Counted from the first letter of the stretch, positions 40,171 through 53,209 are shown. The stretch: DNA of 64,000 nt from Apostichopus japonicus (GCF_037975245.1 NC_092561.1:5878001-5942000), one strand, 5' to 3'. Program-made: numbers and translations. The notes: generated by a model from the sequence alone, not told the origin.

Positions 40171-41280
40171 TGAAAACAGTGAGCATGAAGCTTTGTCGTA
40201 ATGGCCTGAAAGTACTCACGTTTCATCGTGCAGTTTGTCGATAAGTTATTGCCTAAAAAAAAATTCATATTGCCACCATCGTTTTCAGCAGTTTAGTCAT
40301 TTTATTGGGACAGTTTCATATCCCATCGTTGTTACTCTGATAACTAAGGGTTGGGGTTATTCTCTCTCTCTCTTTTGATTGGTGTCTTACCTTTTCGTTT
40401 CATTTCATTTCTGGTTTTGGTTTGTTTCATTATATATATATATATTTTAAATTGTATCAAGTTTCACTTTTTGTTTTGAGATGGTTGGCAACGATGGATT
40501 GCGTAATAGCTTACTATATGATTGTAGTATTAAGGGATGAAAACAGTGAGCATTAAGCTTTGTCGTAATGGCCTGGAAGTACTCACGTTTAATCGTGCAG
40601 TTTGTTGCGTAAGTTATTGCCTAAAATGAAATTCATATTGCCACCATCGTTTTCAGCAGTTTAGTCATTTTATTGGGACAGTTTCATATCCCATCGTTGT
40701 TACTATGATAACTAAGGGTTGGGGTTATTCTCTCTCTCCCTCTCTCTCTTTTGATTGGTGTCTTACCTTTTCGTTTCATTTCATTTCTGGTTTTGGTTTG
40801 TTTCATAATATATATATAAATATTTTAAATTGTATCAAGTTTCACTTTTTGTTTTGAGATGGTTGGCAACGATGGATTGCGTAATAGCTTACTATATGAT
40901 TGTAGTATTAAGGGATGAAAACAGTGAGCATTAAGCTTTGTCGTAATGGCCTGAAAGTACTCACGTTTGATCGTGAAGTTTGTCGATAAGTTATTGCCTA
41001 AAAAAAAAATCATATTGCCACCATCGTTTTCAGCAGTTTAGTCATTTTAATGGGACAGTTTCATATCCCATCGTTGTTACTCTGATAACTAAGGGTTGGG
41101 GTTATTCTCTCTCTCTCTCTTGATTGGTGTCTTACCTTTTCGTTTCATTTCATTTCTGGTTTTGGTTTGTTTCATTATATATATATATTTTAAATTGTAT
41201 CAAGTTTCACTTTTTGTTTTGAGATGGTTGGCAACGATGGATTGCGTAATAGCTTACTATATCATTGTAGTATTAAGGGA
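40171..41280. repeat. Three tandem copies of a segment of about 370 bp
   Basis: Copies at 40171-40537, 40538-40915 and 40916-41280 each start TGAAAACAGTGAGCAT or the junction equivalent. Each contains CTTTGTCGTAATGGCCTG, a CT microsatellite and a TA tract, and ends GTATTAAGGGAT. Units 1 and 2 hold only one inverted, diverged copy (around 10250-10620 and its unit-2 counterpart), so the triplication is local to the gene C flank. Confidence 0.9.
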
Positions 41281-41557
41281 TCAGAGATCTTACAAACTTG
41301 CTACCACACATTGAACTGAAGTTTACTCTAAAAGCCACTCATGTATATACTTGAAACATTTATCTTTAAAGATCAGTTTATGACTGAGTTTGATGTGATG
41401 GGTAAACTATATAGTTGGTAGAGTTTATGTAGTTCATGCAGAGACATATTCGATTGGATACTAGGCCTATACTATTACCTTACGTTCCGTTTTCCTGTAT
41501 ATTCCATTTCCTATAGCCATCTTGTACAGTAGTGTCAGATTCTGACGAAGCATTTTA

Positions 41558-41563
41558 AATAAA
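41558..41563 (+). promoter_or_regulatory. Conserved AATAAA downstream of gene C
   Basis: Plus-strand counterpart of the hexamers at 9987 and 22508, within TTTAAATAAAATTATTGTC. It lies about 3.3 kb after the gene C stop, at the right end of homology with the A/B intergenic segment. Confidence 0.3.
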
Positions 41564-42412
41564 ATTATTGTCTCTCAACAGGTGCCATGTGAGTAAAATT
41601 ATTGCATTTGTCAAACAACCCAAAAAAAACCCGATTTCATTTTATGTCCAATAATGAGGCTGGCATTCAACAAGAAATGACCAATTAGCATGCTGACTTT
41701 AGGATGTTCATGCTTTCGGGGACAAAGTTTGAGTGCGATACAATGGTTGATATACAAAGTTGGAATCCTTTATTTTATTTTAATGTTTTCATTCGAACGC
41801 CAGAAGCGTTCTGCAGATTTTCTTCCATGACTCGTTGCTTTCTACATGTGATGTGATATTTATCGATTGCATTCCACGATAACTGTTTACAGTACCTTTT
41901 ATCAAAGTCTTGAGGTTTTTAGACTGATTGGGGTCAGTTTTTGGTTTCAGCTTTATAGTTTTCGTTGTACGCTTTTTCCAAATTAGCCATAGCCATATTT
42001 ATGATATTGAAATTAATTATAAAGAAAACTAGGTTAATTAGTACATTTTCTTCCCCCAAAGTTAAGCAATCAAGCCCTCTTCCACCGCCAATGAGACTAA
42101 AAGATGAGAAAAGAGATAAAAATGATTATATAATGATCGTTGCTGTAGTAGAGACTACTGTAGAAGTAAAGTTTTTCTACTCTTCGGTGTAACTATGCAG
42201 TTTCTTACATGTTAAAATGCACATACAAAAAGGGTAGTATTCCTGTGTTAATATATTGGTTTGCTTCAAAATCGTACTAAGGTAAGAACTAACAAAGGTG
42301 TGCTTTTGTATGGCATGATATATGGGATGGTATGATCAGGACAATGGGTGAGATCTTTTGGCCCCTTTTATAAAGGCAATTAAAAGTAATATTCCTGTGG
42401 TCAGCGAAACCT

Positions 42413-42516
42413 GCGGTTTATTAGAGAGGACGAGGTCAAGTTCTTTGTACTCCTTTGAATTTGGACAACACTGAGGTCATTCTGGAATATCTTTTGGTAA
42501 GCCAATAGAGAGGCGT
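42413..42516 (-). pseudogene. Decayed relic of esterase exon 7 (fourth cluster member)
   Basis: Read on the minus strand this segment encodes a run resembling exon 7 of genes A-C: IGLPKDIPE, then stop, PQCCPNSKEYKELDLVLSN. The intact genes have IRLPGSIPEWPRFVPVSEEYKELDIRF in pieces at the same spacing. The conserved Trp codon has become TGA (42479-42477). The shared EYKELD core is the strongest anchor. Neither an exon 6 counterpart upstream nor an exon 8 downstream was recognised, and a typical splice acceptor is not obvious. This is therefore a lone degenerate exon, much more diverged than A, B or C. It sits opposite in orientation to the adjacent gene C and shows that the cluster once extended further right. 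A chance match is unlikely given the colinear nucleotide similarity over about 100 bp. Confidence 0.75.
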
Positions 42517-44760
42517 TTTTTTCATAGCATAATTTAAAAGAAAAAGACAGTGGGCTGCATTTCAGTACGATCAGTTTGATATTTTCTACTAATTCCCTGA
42601 AAATTTAAACAACCAGACAGCTAAACTGCAGTGTGGTTTCGATGATGCTACATGCATAATCAAATATGAATGTGACACACTAAGCTGTATCATATAGCCA
42701 GGATGAACAACATACTTCAAAGAAATTCAATGAAAAGCAATGAGATATGACAAACAATATTTGCATTGGCAGCTGATATCCGAGGTGGACACTTTTCTTG
42801 TATTCAGCATACAGATTGATCTCTATACCAAAGATAACAGGCTTCTTCTCAGGCTTCGACAATTTTTTTTTTTTAAAGTACTCGCTATTTGGGGACCGTG
42901 ACTAAAAATATACTCGCGAAAACGCAAAATTCACTCGCCACTATGATTGAAGTCCAAGTCTCCAAAGTACAGATCTACAATATTAATACTTTCTGAGTGG
43001 GAACAAAGGTTAGGCACTTGGGCAGATACATGGTGCTACGTAATTGCACATTGGAAAATTATGTTTCTGTGCAGTATCAAATTTAACTTTTGTCCAACAC
43101 CAAAAGTAAGTGCTGAACAAAGTAAAACATGTCGCAATATCATAAATATGCAGCTAGGCCTATTGTAGGTCTCAAACAATTAAAACGAAAATATCTGCGA
43201 AAATACATACGAAGATAGTGTAGTGATTATCACTCTTTTGCATAATGGACTTGCCCACATCCTTGCTTAATCAGCAGTACTCTTCTCGCTATGCATCTTC
43301 CAGCGTGACACCACTTGCATGTAAGATTTGATACCGGAGAGATGTACTAATCATCAGCCTTTTTAATGACTACATATCAACGCTATATTCAGCAGTAGCT
43401 GGAGCGTAATTAGTGGAGATTTTATACAGTCAAGGCATCATCATTCATCTCTTCATATTCGAGCCTACATCTCGCAATTATCTATTAAAAGTCCGCGACT
43501 ACGAGCAGTTGTATTCATCGTCGCCGCGAGCTACATAGCCGTTACATTACTGTATACGCAGCGGTAGCGAGCAAGTCAGACCCTAGCATATTTACAGTTA
43601 TTACTACTAGCGAGCAATTATTACGTTTCGGACAAGTAACCGAATTATTATATAAATAAACATTTATCAGTTAGGAAGAGCAGTGAGTTACTACGAAGGA
43701 CGGGCCTAGATTAAGTGTCAGTCTGAATGGAGGCTCCATTACGTGAGCCTCTGTTACATTAGGGCTCCTTTATTTCTAGGCAAATACTATACAGTAGCTA
43801 GGTGTGCGTAAGTCCTAAGCCTATTCAGTGCCTCACTGCTACTTTGAACACTGCTAATAAGTCGATTAACGCGACTTCATACATTTTCCCAATTATTTAC
43901 CTCAACTGGTGTTCAGTGAAATCGGTGCCAAAATTATTAGTAGGAATAACAACAAACTTGTCTCAAAACTCCTTGAATTGTTGTATATTTTGCGAATTAC
44001 GACAGATGGCATGTAGGAAATGCCTTAAGAAATAATTTAGGAGATGTTTGGCCAGCTTATAAATTGGGATTATGAGTATTACAGTATGTACGTCCCTTAC
44101 CAACACAGCACAAAGAAAAAAACGTCTGCTCTTGTGAAATGAACATCACATTTGTCGCACTATTTCCATGAAAGGATATAATATTTGAAATATATGAAAG
44201 GATATAATAACGTTTCAAGTACAAATGGTTAAGTGATGTTACTTTTTCGTTGTTTTTACATATTAATATCTTCCAACAACGCCAATGCGGGAATGGATCT
44301 CGGAGCATATTTCCTGTTAGTTTTGAGTGGTCGCAAAAACGTGACTTGACAAGGACACAAGCAGGATAAGGGTTGTTTAGAGTTGCGTTTTAGATAGTGT
44401 CCAGAATACCACAATCAAGGGAGCTTTTGCTTTCGACAATTTTCAAATCTAGATATCTAACATTCATATAAGAGTATTTGAAATATTCGTGGAATTATAG
44501 TTTGAATTGGCTACAAAAGCATACTTTCTTGTGAAATAAAGAATTGTAATTAGGAATTCAGAAGAAAAGCCTCGAGATCAAACATCTGCTATTAAATGAT
44601 TTGAGCTTATTCTTCATGAAGTTATTTTACAAAAAAGTTTTAACTGTCGGTTGGACTTTTATTCTGTCATATTGTTAGTTTTTATTTCATATTACCCACA
44701 AAGAATTCACATTCTGTCAGTGATAAAGGACACCACGTTACAGCTGAAAGAAGAAGTAAA

Positions 44761-47700
44761 ATGAGTGAACGGCATTTTGAAGACTCGTCTCTCGCTGAGA
44801 ACTATGAGAAATATCGTTTGCAGTATACCGACCTCGGAATCGAGGATAACGCATTAACGTTTTTGAGAGAGGAGTTGAAAGAGGTAGATATATTTGATTC
44901 TCATCATCTGGTATAGAACCATTGTTTTATCCCTATACTATTAGAAGATATTCTAATTAGAGGATTTGGTGATATGTTTTATGAATAATGATTAAGATGA
45001 ACTAAATATTGTCACACCCTTCTTTATACAGGGATGCATGTACTTAAGGAGGATAACCGGCGAAATAGAATCTCGTTGAAGCAAAACTGTTGCCCTTTCA
45101 CTCCACTGCGATTAATTTAATTCTTCAATAGTAATCCATAGCAGTTTAAACTTTACAATACATTCCCGTGTGTCGTCTGCTCATTGCATATCCACCCGAT
45201 ACACATAGAGAACACAGTTACTACTGTAAATCTTAAAGTTTTGTACCACAGTAAAAACTGGATCGTGCTCTAAATCGGTAGCATGTGCTATTAGGATTAC
45301 AGTACGAACTGGGATATGTGTAGTTCTAACAAAAACAGTTGTTGGGATTTGTTGAAATTACAAATATCCTTAGTTTTTACTGTAAACGTAACAGCACATG
45401 CTACCGATTTATCAGATTTGTCAGCACAATCCAGTTATTACTGCGTGACAAAACTTTAAGATATACAGTAGTTACTGTAATCTCTGTGTGAATCGTCTGG
45501 CATATCAAGTTTTTTGTAAGACCCAACTTTAGCACCAGTCGTTTAATACTAAAGGCTCAAATTTCCTTTTGCCGACGAAAGTTGACGCGATAGTGGTTAT
45601 TCTGTGCTGATTTCAAGTACCATTAAAGTCATAAATTGATCGCTCGTATAATATAAAGAGGAGCCATGAAGGGTTTGTACATATTTGGATTTAAGAAAGT
45701 AATGTTTTTGTAGTATTGGTTGCAATATGTTGTTCTATACAGAGAGATATCATACAATTTTCATTTAATTTCATCTTTTAATTTGTTTTATAACAACATT
45801 CAGATGATAATATAAAGCACATATAAATTAACACCAATACAAAGATTTGTGAAAGGAAGTGCCCTAAAAATCCTTAGTGGCTTTACGAGTAAAGCACTCC
45901 CTATAGCTAAACAATGAAAATGTACAAAAATATATGTCTCTTAACAAGAAAGAAACAAAAAAAAAACAAGAGGGAAAAAAAGAGACAAAAAATGACCCTG
46001 TCCCTGACCCCACTCAAACTATTTTGCTTTTGCTAGTAAATGTGATCAGCCGTTTTCTCTTTCATGTGAGATTAACCTGTATATTTGATGGCAACAACCG
46101 CTTCAAAAGCGTTGCCCATTGTCAGCTAGTGTTCATAGTATGAAAGGGAATGCTCATGAAATGTGAACTAAACAAATAACATTAACGAGTTCATCAAAAG
46201 TTTGAAATTGAATCGATAAGCTTAAGTTCTTAAAACAAAACTAAGTAAGACAACCCTGGTTACAAAGAGAGGCTCAGTAATGCAGAATATGCAATGCCGT
46301 GGATTAAAACTTGATGTTCTTGGTGATGTGAACATTGAACTCATTCCCAAAGTACGTGTTGATTTTGCAGCATATATATATATATACATACAGCGTATTA
46401 TGAATGTTAGCATATTCTACGGTAGCGGCGACTTTTACCTGCTACTTCCGAAACTAGATATATTTATGGGGTGAAATTCAATCGCGGAAGCTGGTCACTT
46501 TGAAACTTGTTTCAAACCATACTGAAATTTACAAACAAATCACGCATAGTTCAATTTCCCTTACATTGTGTAAACGTAATTGTAACTATTTTAAACATAG
46601 CTTACAAACATAATTATGTAGTACCAGTGCATCCAACAGGGTGAGTACCCGTACAAGTACAGAATTCCCCATTGGTATGAGTACGAGAACTTGTACTAGA
46701 TACTTACTTTTCAAAATGGCCGAGTGCGATTACACATCCTGACGTTCATGAGGGCGAGAATAAGTACATTTAAGTACAATTATGATACATCATACGATTA
46801 CCAGTACGGATTCACTACAAGACTTAGTCTCCATGCAAATGAATAAATGGAAATGTTCTGAAGCAGCAAATGAAAAACTATTGCCCACGTCGTATAGTGC
46901 AGGTTTTGCTGCTTCCAAATAATCATCAACGCTGTGTCATTGCACAGTTTTGCGTTGTATTTCATGTAGAAATTTCTCACTTTGCAGGATCCACAGTCCC
47001 TTGCAGTGGATGTCGGCTGTGGTACTGGACAATTCACAGTGCTCCTTGCGCCACGTTTCTCAAAAGTGATCGGAGTTGATTGTAGCTCCGCTCAGATCTC
47101 TGTAGCCAAGCAAAAAGCCATAGAGGGAAATCTTGAATACAGGTATCAGGTTAAGGATAGAGAAAACGACGACACGTTATGTGTGACAGTATACATGTTT
47201 GAAAGTAACATGTCAACATAGCATCCTCTTGCATCAACTCTGTAGTATATATAATTGACAATGTATCTTCCATGTAGAAGAATTTGGATGCAACACGTTA
47301 TGTGTGACAGTACATGTTTGAAAGTAACACAACGTAACATCCTCCTGCATCAACTGTGTAGTATACTTGTACCTTCCATTTAGAAGAATTTGGCTGTAGT
47401 TTATTAAAATTCCGCCGAAATTAGTCGAAGTCATAGCACATTAAATGATCCTTTCCTTTTTTAAATCTAGCAGTTGTCCAGTTTACTGTCAGATGAATTG
47501 GATTACACACATGTTAGATGATATGATTAACAACTTAACTGCAATTTCATCAGTGGTATTGACAGAACATGGCGTTTTTTGTTTTGTTTGTTTGCAATTA
47601 CTTGGTAAAGTATCAAAATAAAGAAAGAACAATTCAACTAATCCTTCCAACACTTTCGAAGCTATGATTCCTGCCTTGCAATTAACATTTACATATCTAA

Positions 47701-50700
47701 TCACTTTTAATTGCTTTCTATGTTATTACTATTATTTGTCTTCTACCTTTTCTTCTAATATCACATTTAACATATCTTGTAATCTTTTGTTGAAATAAGG
47801 GAAGGTGTCGCAGAGCATTTGCCTTTTCTTGGAGATAATTCGGTGGATTTAGTGACGACAATGGGAGCAATGCAATACTTCGATGCACCACAGTTCTTAG
47901 CAGAAGTTCATCGGGTTCTAAAACCTAGAGGTTGTCTTATGATAGGTATTTTTGACGTCACCAATTTAAGTCTCCATGCAGACACAGAGGGGAAAAACTC
48001 AACGGTAAACGAGAGATGCACGTCGCTCTGTCGCGAGGTATGTATTTCATAATAAGTTTTTAAACAAAGTATATGCTATTCTAACTTTTTAGAAATTTAC
48101 ATTCGCCAAAGTAGTAATGTTAAAGAAAGTCTGGATATCCTAAAGTTGGAAGCAAAGAGACAAAATATGCACGCACTACGTTAAATATCACTACTTTAAA
48201 TAATCAGTTTTGATGTGGTGACATATTATTTCCGTGCTCTGGATCAATAATAACTTAATCAATATCGGATCACTGAGTAAAACATCAGTACCATCAGCCA
48301 AGGTGTGTTAGATCTTGTGTTACTTTATCGCTCATTCTACCCAATGTACATGGCCTGATCGAAGAAGAGACAACCGTTAATCAGAATAAACTAAAGTGTT
48401 TTATAACACCGTAACACAGGTTAGACCTTTCACCAGATACTACTGTGGAAACATTACTAACAGACGAATTCATTACTCAAAGGCTGTGTCAAGTAGTAAT
48501 GGTTAGGAGTCTAAACAACTGGTCCTATTTGTCCAGTAAGTTTAACGGTGGTTCAAATTGCAGATTTGAAGCGCTTTGCAATACAGTGTCAGCCACATTC
48601 AGATAATTTTTGTGGACGCTGTTATTGGTGTGACCTTTAGAGTATTCTCTGCTTGTAAGTCCTTCTCGGTATAGCAACTGGTCATAAATGTAATACATGT
48701 TAAATATCATAAAAACCATCAGTTTTAACTAATTAACGAGTACTCACCTTTACCAGTTTTATCCATGAGCATCGGTGGTCATTCCTCTTATTGTTTTGCA
48801 TTACATCTGTCACGATGTGTATGTGCGTGCGTTGTTTTATCTGTTTACTTTTCATTAGATCGCTACCGTGTCTCCAGAAAACTAGCATTTTATGAAATCA
48901 CAGTAAAGGTTATAAACGTTCAGCCGATACTCATAGCTAGTACAGTTACTACTTGTTCCACCTGTAACACATGTTACCGTGTTACGAACACAAAGCAGTA
49001 ATTACTGCACGGTTGTGTGACAAGAACAGTAGTAACACGTGTTACAGGTGGCACCAGTAGTAAATGTACAACATTTTCTGCGGGTAAACAGAGGTGGTTA
49101 GGGCAGCGGTATTATACAGTAGCATATACAAATTTAATATTTCAAGTAACATTTTGATTAGTCTATAAGTTCTCCAAGGCGGTAATTTTGTTCTATATAG
49201 TCTCTCCTTTTTACTGCCTACCCCTAAATACGGAGTATAGTTTCAATTGTCCAGAACCATTCCTGTTGAGCTTTATTGAAGTGAAAGGGACAGAAGTTCC
49301 CCCACCTCCCCTCCCCACGAGATGGCACTGTCCATCCCACCACCCCGCTTTAACCAATGGCACTGGTCAATGTGGTTATGACACGTCTTTAAATCAGCAA
49401 TGGTTTCTTATACCAGTGAATTAGTTTGAATTCTAACAACTAAATTAATTTCTATATTTCTGAAGAAAGTACACATTGCCTATCCTATTTTCTCTGTAGT
49501 TATTTTAGATGATAAAATCAGCGATGTTTTTTTCCACAATCATCTTAGTTGATTAGATGGAATCTTATTTGGATCATTGCATACAGGTTTATGCTTTGTT
49601 CATATGCTTCAAACCTATAAACAACCGCGAAAATATGAGATTGCACCAAAGACATAAGAATTAAAATGATTATGTTACTATGATGATACCGGACATGTTT
49701 TATGATTTTGTCCTATTACAGATAGTGAACGTTTCCATTCAGCAATTAGGAGAAAATGCCCAGAAGATGTTCTATACCGTAGACCATCCGTCTCCTGACT
49801 ATCCTGAATTTCAAAGGTGCTTTTGACCGATAAGTTAATTTTTTTCATCAATGAATTTCAAAGGTGCTTTTGACCGATTAGTTCATTTTTCCATCAATGA
49901 ATTGCAGCACGCCAGTATCAAAAGTTTGGTTTAATATCATCTGTATTGCCTTCACATTTTCACAGCTTAAACTTGCTGATAATACCAAAGAGTAGTGGCG
50001 TCGAGAGGCAGTGGGACCCCTGTCTCCGGGCCCTTCTCTTTGAATCTTCATTTTTCTTGTAGCAGATTATTTATCCCACTCTTTCACGGACACCTAATGA
50101 AGCCCGGGTTTCTTGGATTGTGTACCCCCGACTTCCACTCTGATCCGTTTTCTCTCTCTCTCTTTCGCCAGGCCATACTCTATAGTACTTTCATTGAGCT
50201 TCTGATTCTTACAATTATTTCAAAACAATGTTAAAGTGTTTAAGCTGCAAACATCTTTTGCGTTGCAATAACTGTACAGTGTTATCTTGCAACGACAAAG
50301 AAAAAAAAAGCTACTTTGAAAACACAATCTTTATTCTTTAGTACACATGTATCAAGGCATCACTTTTGCAATCGAAAAGGAATAAACTTAGTATTAAATT
50401 TATACGAAGGAAACTCTAGTATGCATTAGACTACACCGCAAATAGCCGCCCCTCATAAGGACCAGTGAAACATTTGCAAACATAACTTCTTACAGTATCA
50501 GCCAGGATTATTCAATTATGTATGTGACATCGTTTGGTCAAAGTTCCAACCCAATGCAAATTGCAGCTGTATCGTTAACAGTTAGGAATCTGAAGTTAAC
50601 TCTTTTTTTTTGCATAGCGCCTCCATAAGTGCAAAACTTTTCACAATCAAATGATCTAAGACATAATACTCTACCCAATGAAAGTACCATGAAGAGAATA

Positions 50701-52553
50701 ACCGTAACGAAGTGTGGGGTGTGATGCGAGAACAAACAAAATTATATTTCTTCTCTGGAGTTGTATTCCTCTCTGCAAAAAAATGTCTATCAAGTAAAAC
50801 TGGGTGGGTCTCTGCTGACGATTTTGAAATTTGGTTCGGAATATATTTCAGTGTATTTGCGTGACTTTTCTATTATCTTGCAGCGACATATTGAACTTGC
50901 AAAGAAATAAGTATTTTTTTTTTTACATTTTTACTATCTATTTTGTGTTAACGCACTAACATAAACAAGTAAAATTGATAATAAAATCAGTTATTTAGAT
51001 TAATTTAAACATTAATTTAACTTTGAGTGTTAAAATACAGCAATAGTTCATATCAAGAGAAGTGTAAGACTCCAATTTATGCAAATTTAAAGATTTATAC
51101 AGATCAAGTGAAAAACATTTAGTATATATTATGCATAACATCACATTATTATTCCGCAATACACTCATCCAAATAAAGTGAATAAACTGCAAATTATACT
51201 TCTCCATGGAACAAACCATGACACTAGGGACTGGATTACTAAAACTATTCCTGCTACAGATGTGCTTGTCATCTGGTATGGTATACAATAAACTAAACTA
51301 GACCAAATATAAATGGAAAAATCTGAAAATATTCACTGTGTTAACAATTTACCCATCTTTATACTACTGTAATTGACTAAGCTTAGGACACTGATTAGTA
51401 GATATCCATTTATATATTTGGAAACTGATCTTACGTCATCATGTAGACGAGACATTTTCACGATCAGATTATGACGTAATCGCAGTTCCATTTGTCAATT
51501 TGAGGAGATTAAGCTTGTTTTGTCGTCCCTCTTCAGCATTTATCTTGAGCAGTTCTATAAATTTTCAAATCATGATCAAACCACGATGGTTTTTATCATT
51601 AATACTAAGTGTTCATCTTTTTAGCAGGAATGAGTAACTTGTACAGTTTTGTGCAGATCGAATGAAACGCTCATTAACTTAGTTAAGAAGTATATAGTGA
51701 CGTCATCAGTCGAACATTATAATTAAATTTTAAAAGGTTATAAAGGAGACGGAAGAGTCTTATATCTTTCTATCGTTTCAATTCCCAAGACAATATGATA
51801 GTTACCTATACCGACAGATATACGATGCAACGTGTACATTTATATTTTGTCTTTAATTGTTCTGTTTCATCAATATCTCAGTTTCAGCAAAAGAGCCTTG
51901 AAACACTTTAATGGGGTCCATGAATTTGAGGGTTTTATGAAATCATTTGGCGGGTTGAGAACATATCTCCAGGAAAATCCAAACAGCACCATGATAAATG
52001 ACTACAAAGAAAGGTGAGTTGATATAGACAACGAATATTTATGAAAAACATTGTAATACTTAGACTGTAAGATAAATTCAATTGTTAAACTGGTATGGCG
52101 ATTATTAAATGCATAGAGTGAGAGTAGGGAAAAGTATCGTATTAAATACAATTGTTGGTCTTCACTGCTTTGTTTTATTTTTGTATTGTCTTAACTGGGA
52201 ATGGGTCTGCCGTTTACTTTTAATTCTTGTACGTGCCCAGTTGAATATCATTCTTTTCTTTAGTTTGATTTTTAATCAATAATTAAGGGATAATTATAGT
52301 ACGATTAAGCTACAAGTTTGATGTTTAGACAAATATTTCTTACACTAATAATAATAGTCATTATAAAGACCAATAAACAGACACACGAATAGACTTGTTT
52401 CGCTATATGTTGTTTGTTTCATTCTGACAAAATCATATATATCTGTCTATCAACAGATTGACAGAAATATTGGGGGCGGTGTTCTCATCCCCTAAAACCA
52501 CACCTCTGGCGTATGCAATGGATCTCAAAATGTCCATGTACCGCAAGCCTTGA
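44761..52553 (+). CDS. Class I SAM-dependent methyltransferase (methyltransferase_11 type), 6 exons, 279 aa
   Basis: Exons 44761-44883, 46988-47142, 47800-48037, 49722-49816, 51882-52013 and 52457-52553 join in consistent phase with GT-AG borders to an 840-bp frame ending in TGA. The protein starts MSERHFEDSSLAENYEKYR, the usual N-terminal 'F..YAKYRP'-like lead of small Rossmann methyltransferases. SAM-binding motif I is VDVGCGTGQ (48-56). The acidic end of beta-2 is VIGVDCSSAQI (Asp72). VDLVTTMGAMQYFD (108-121) and RVLKPRGCLMI form the later motifs. The length fits the soluble 'putative methyltransferase' family of about 260-280 aa. The substrate cannot be read from sequence; a small organic acid or other metabolite is as plausible as any. 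There is no signal peptide, so a cytosolic location is expected. An AATAAA lies 107 nt after the stop. Introns 1-3 contain foldback and tandem repeats, and the donor of exon 4 is duplicated in tandem. Confidence 0.9.
45196..45497. repeat. Foldback MITE in intron 1 of the methyltransferase
   Basis: Two arms of about 145 bp are imperfect inverted copies. Left blocks ACAGTTACTACTGTAAATC and TCGGTAGCATGTGCT reappear as reverse complements on the right (AGCACATGCTACCGA, then ACAGTAGTTACTGTAATC). The outer ends are CCGATACACA and TGTGAATCGTC. It is noncoding. Confidence 0.8.
47172..47410. repeat. Two-copy tandem repeat, period about 121 bp, in methyltransferase intron 2
   Basis: ACACGTTATGTGTGACAGT occurs at 47172 and 47293. 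It is followed in both by ATGTTTGAAAGTAACA, a CTTGCATCAACT/CCTGCATCAACT block and TAGAAGAATTTGG. Confidence 0.8.
48348..48760. repeat. Dispersed repeat family with ACATGG...CATTACTCAAAGGCTG core, copy 1
   Basis: Shares the ordered blocks ACATGGC, AGAGACAACCGTT, CACCGTAACACA, GAATTCATTACTCAAAGGCT and AGTCTAAACAACTG with 53210-53470 and, in part, 57747-58525. Noncoding; it lies in intron 3 of the methyltransferase. Confidence 0.7.
48921..49072. repeat. Short foldback element related to the 45196 family
   Basis: Begins CAGCCGATACTCATAG, similar to the ends of the larger copies. Its arms CCACCTGTAACACATGTTAC and GTAACACGTGTTACAGGTGG are inverted repeats. It lies in intron 3 of the methyltransferase. 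Confidence 0.6.
49805..49898. repeat. 47-bp tandem duplication spanning the exon 4 splice donor
   Basis: TGAATTTCAAAGGTGCTTTT occurs at 49805 and again 47 bp later, with TTGACCGAT(A/T)AGTT following in both. The true exon border (49816/49817) and an identical copy of it (49863/49864) are therefore both present. Confidence 0.9.
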
Positions 52554-52659
52554 ACAAGACGCAATTTAAATTACGACTAGCATGATTTCCACGCACGCAT
52601 GAACTCGGAAAAAGTACAAATTCAGCCAAAAAAAATGATATTTGTAATTATAAATCATT

Positions 52660-52665
52660 AATAAA
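52660..52665 (+). promoter_or_regulatory. AATAAA polyadenylation signal of the methyltransferase gene
   Basis: First AATAAA after the stop, 107 nt downstream of TGA 52551-52553. A single-hexamer match in AT-rich DNA, so moderate support. Confidence 0.45.
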
Positions 52666-53209
52666 TACTCAATTTGTCCACATGACAATAATTATAGAAT
52701 GCACTCCACCAGGATGATCAATGAAGAGTTTGTGAAGAATATAACTAGTCAGGTATAACATCATTTATATATTAGGTAAGCTTTATGGAGAACTGGTTGC
52801 GTGCCTACTAAAGTAGCTAGCCAATTAAATATTTTAATGGCTCACCGAATTTGATGATGCTTTGGAGTCATCATCATGTTTATCTCATTTTTACTTTTAA
52901 TCAGCAGTTTATTTGTTCACATCAGTAAAAGTATCATTTAATAACATCCACACGAAACATGAGCCCGTTTAGAACACCATAGACGCACTGAACATTATCG
53001 AATCTAGTTTAACCAAGAAAAAAAAACAAAAAAACTTATGATTATGAAGTCTATTGAACTTCATACCTTAATTTGCGCCAAACGACAGTCTTTATTCTAA
53101 TCATGTTCTGATCTACTAAGCTGTTGTTTATTCATATAGTACAACATCTGTTAGTAATCGTTTATGGCCATGATGAGAACGTAAATTTGTCTGTCATGTC
53201 ACCGTATGT

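Larger units (their letters stand above)
38237..44760. other. Region between gene C and the methyltransferase
   Basis: Positions 39880-41620 are homologous, inverted, to 9960-10860 and the matching part of unit 2. They include the triplication at 40171-41280. The esterase exon relic is at 42413-42516. The remainder (38.3-39.8 kb and 42.6-44.7 kb) shows no supported gene. Confidence 0.6.

Noticed and set aside
42680-42862. Minus-strand 60-aa ORF next to the esterase exon relic, checked as exon 6
   Set aside because: It shows none of the exon 6 landmarks (DDV, KDEG, FVFG).
46640-46800. GTAC-rich stretch resembling a small repeat element (CCCGTACAAGTAC and GAACTTGTACTAG)
   Set aside because: Short inverted similarities only; ends and target duplication could not be defined.
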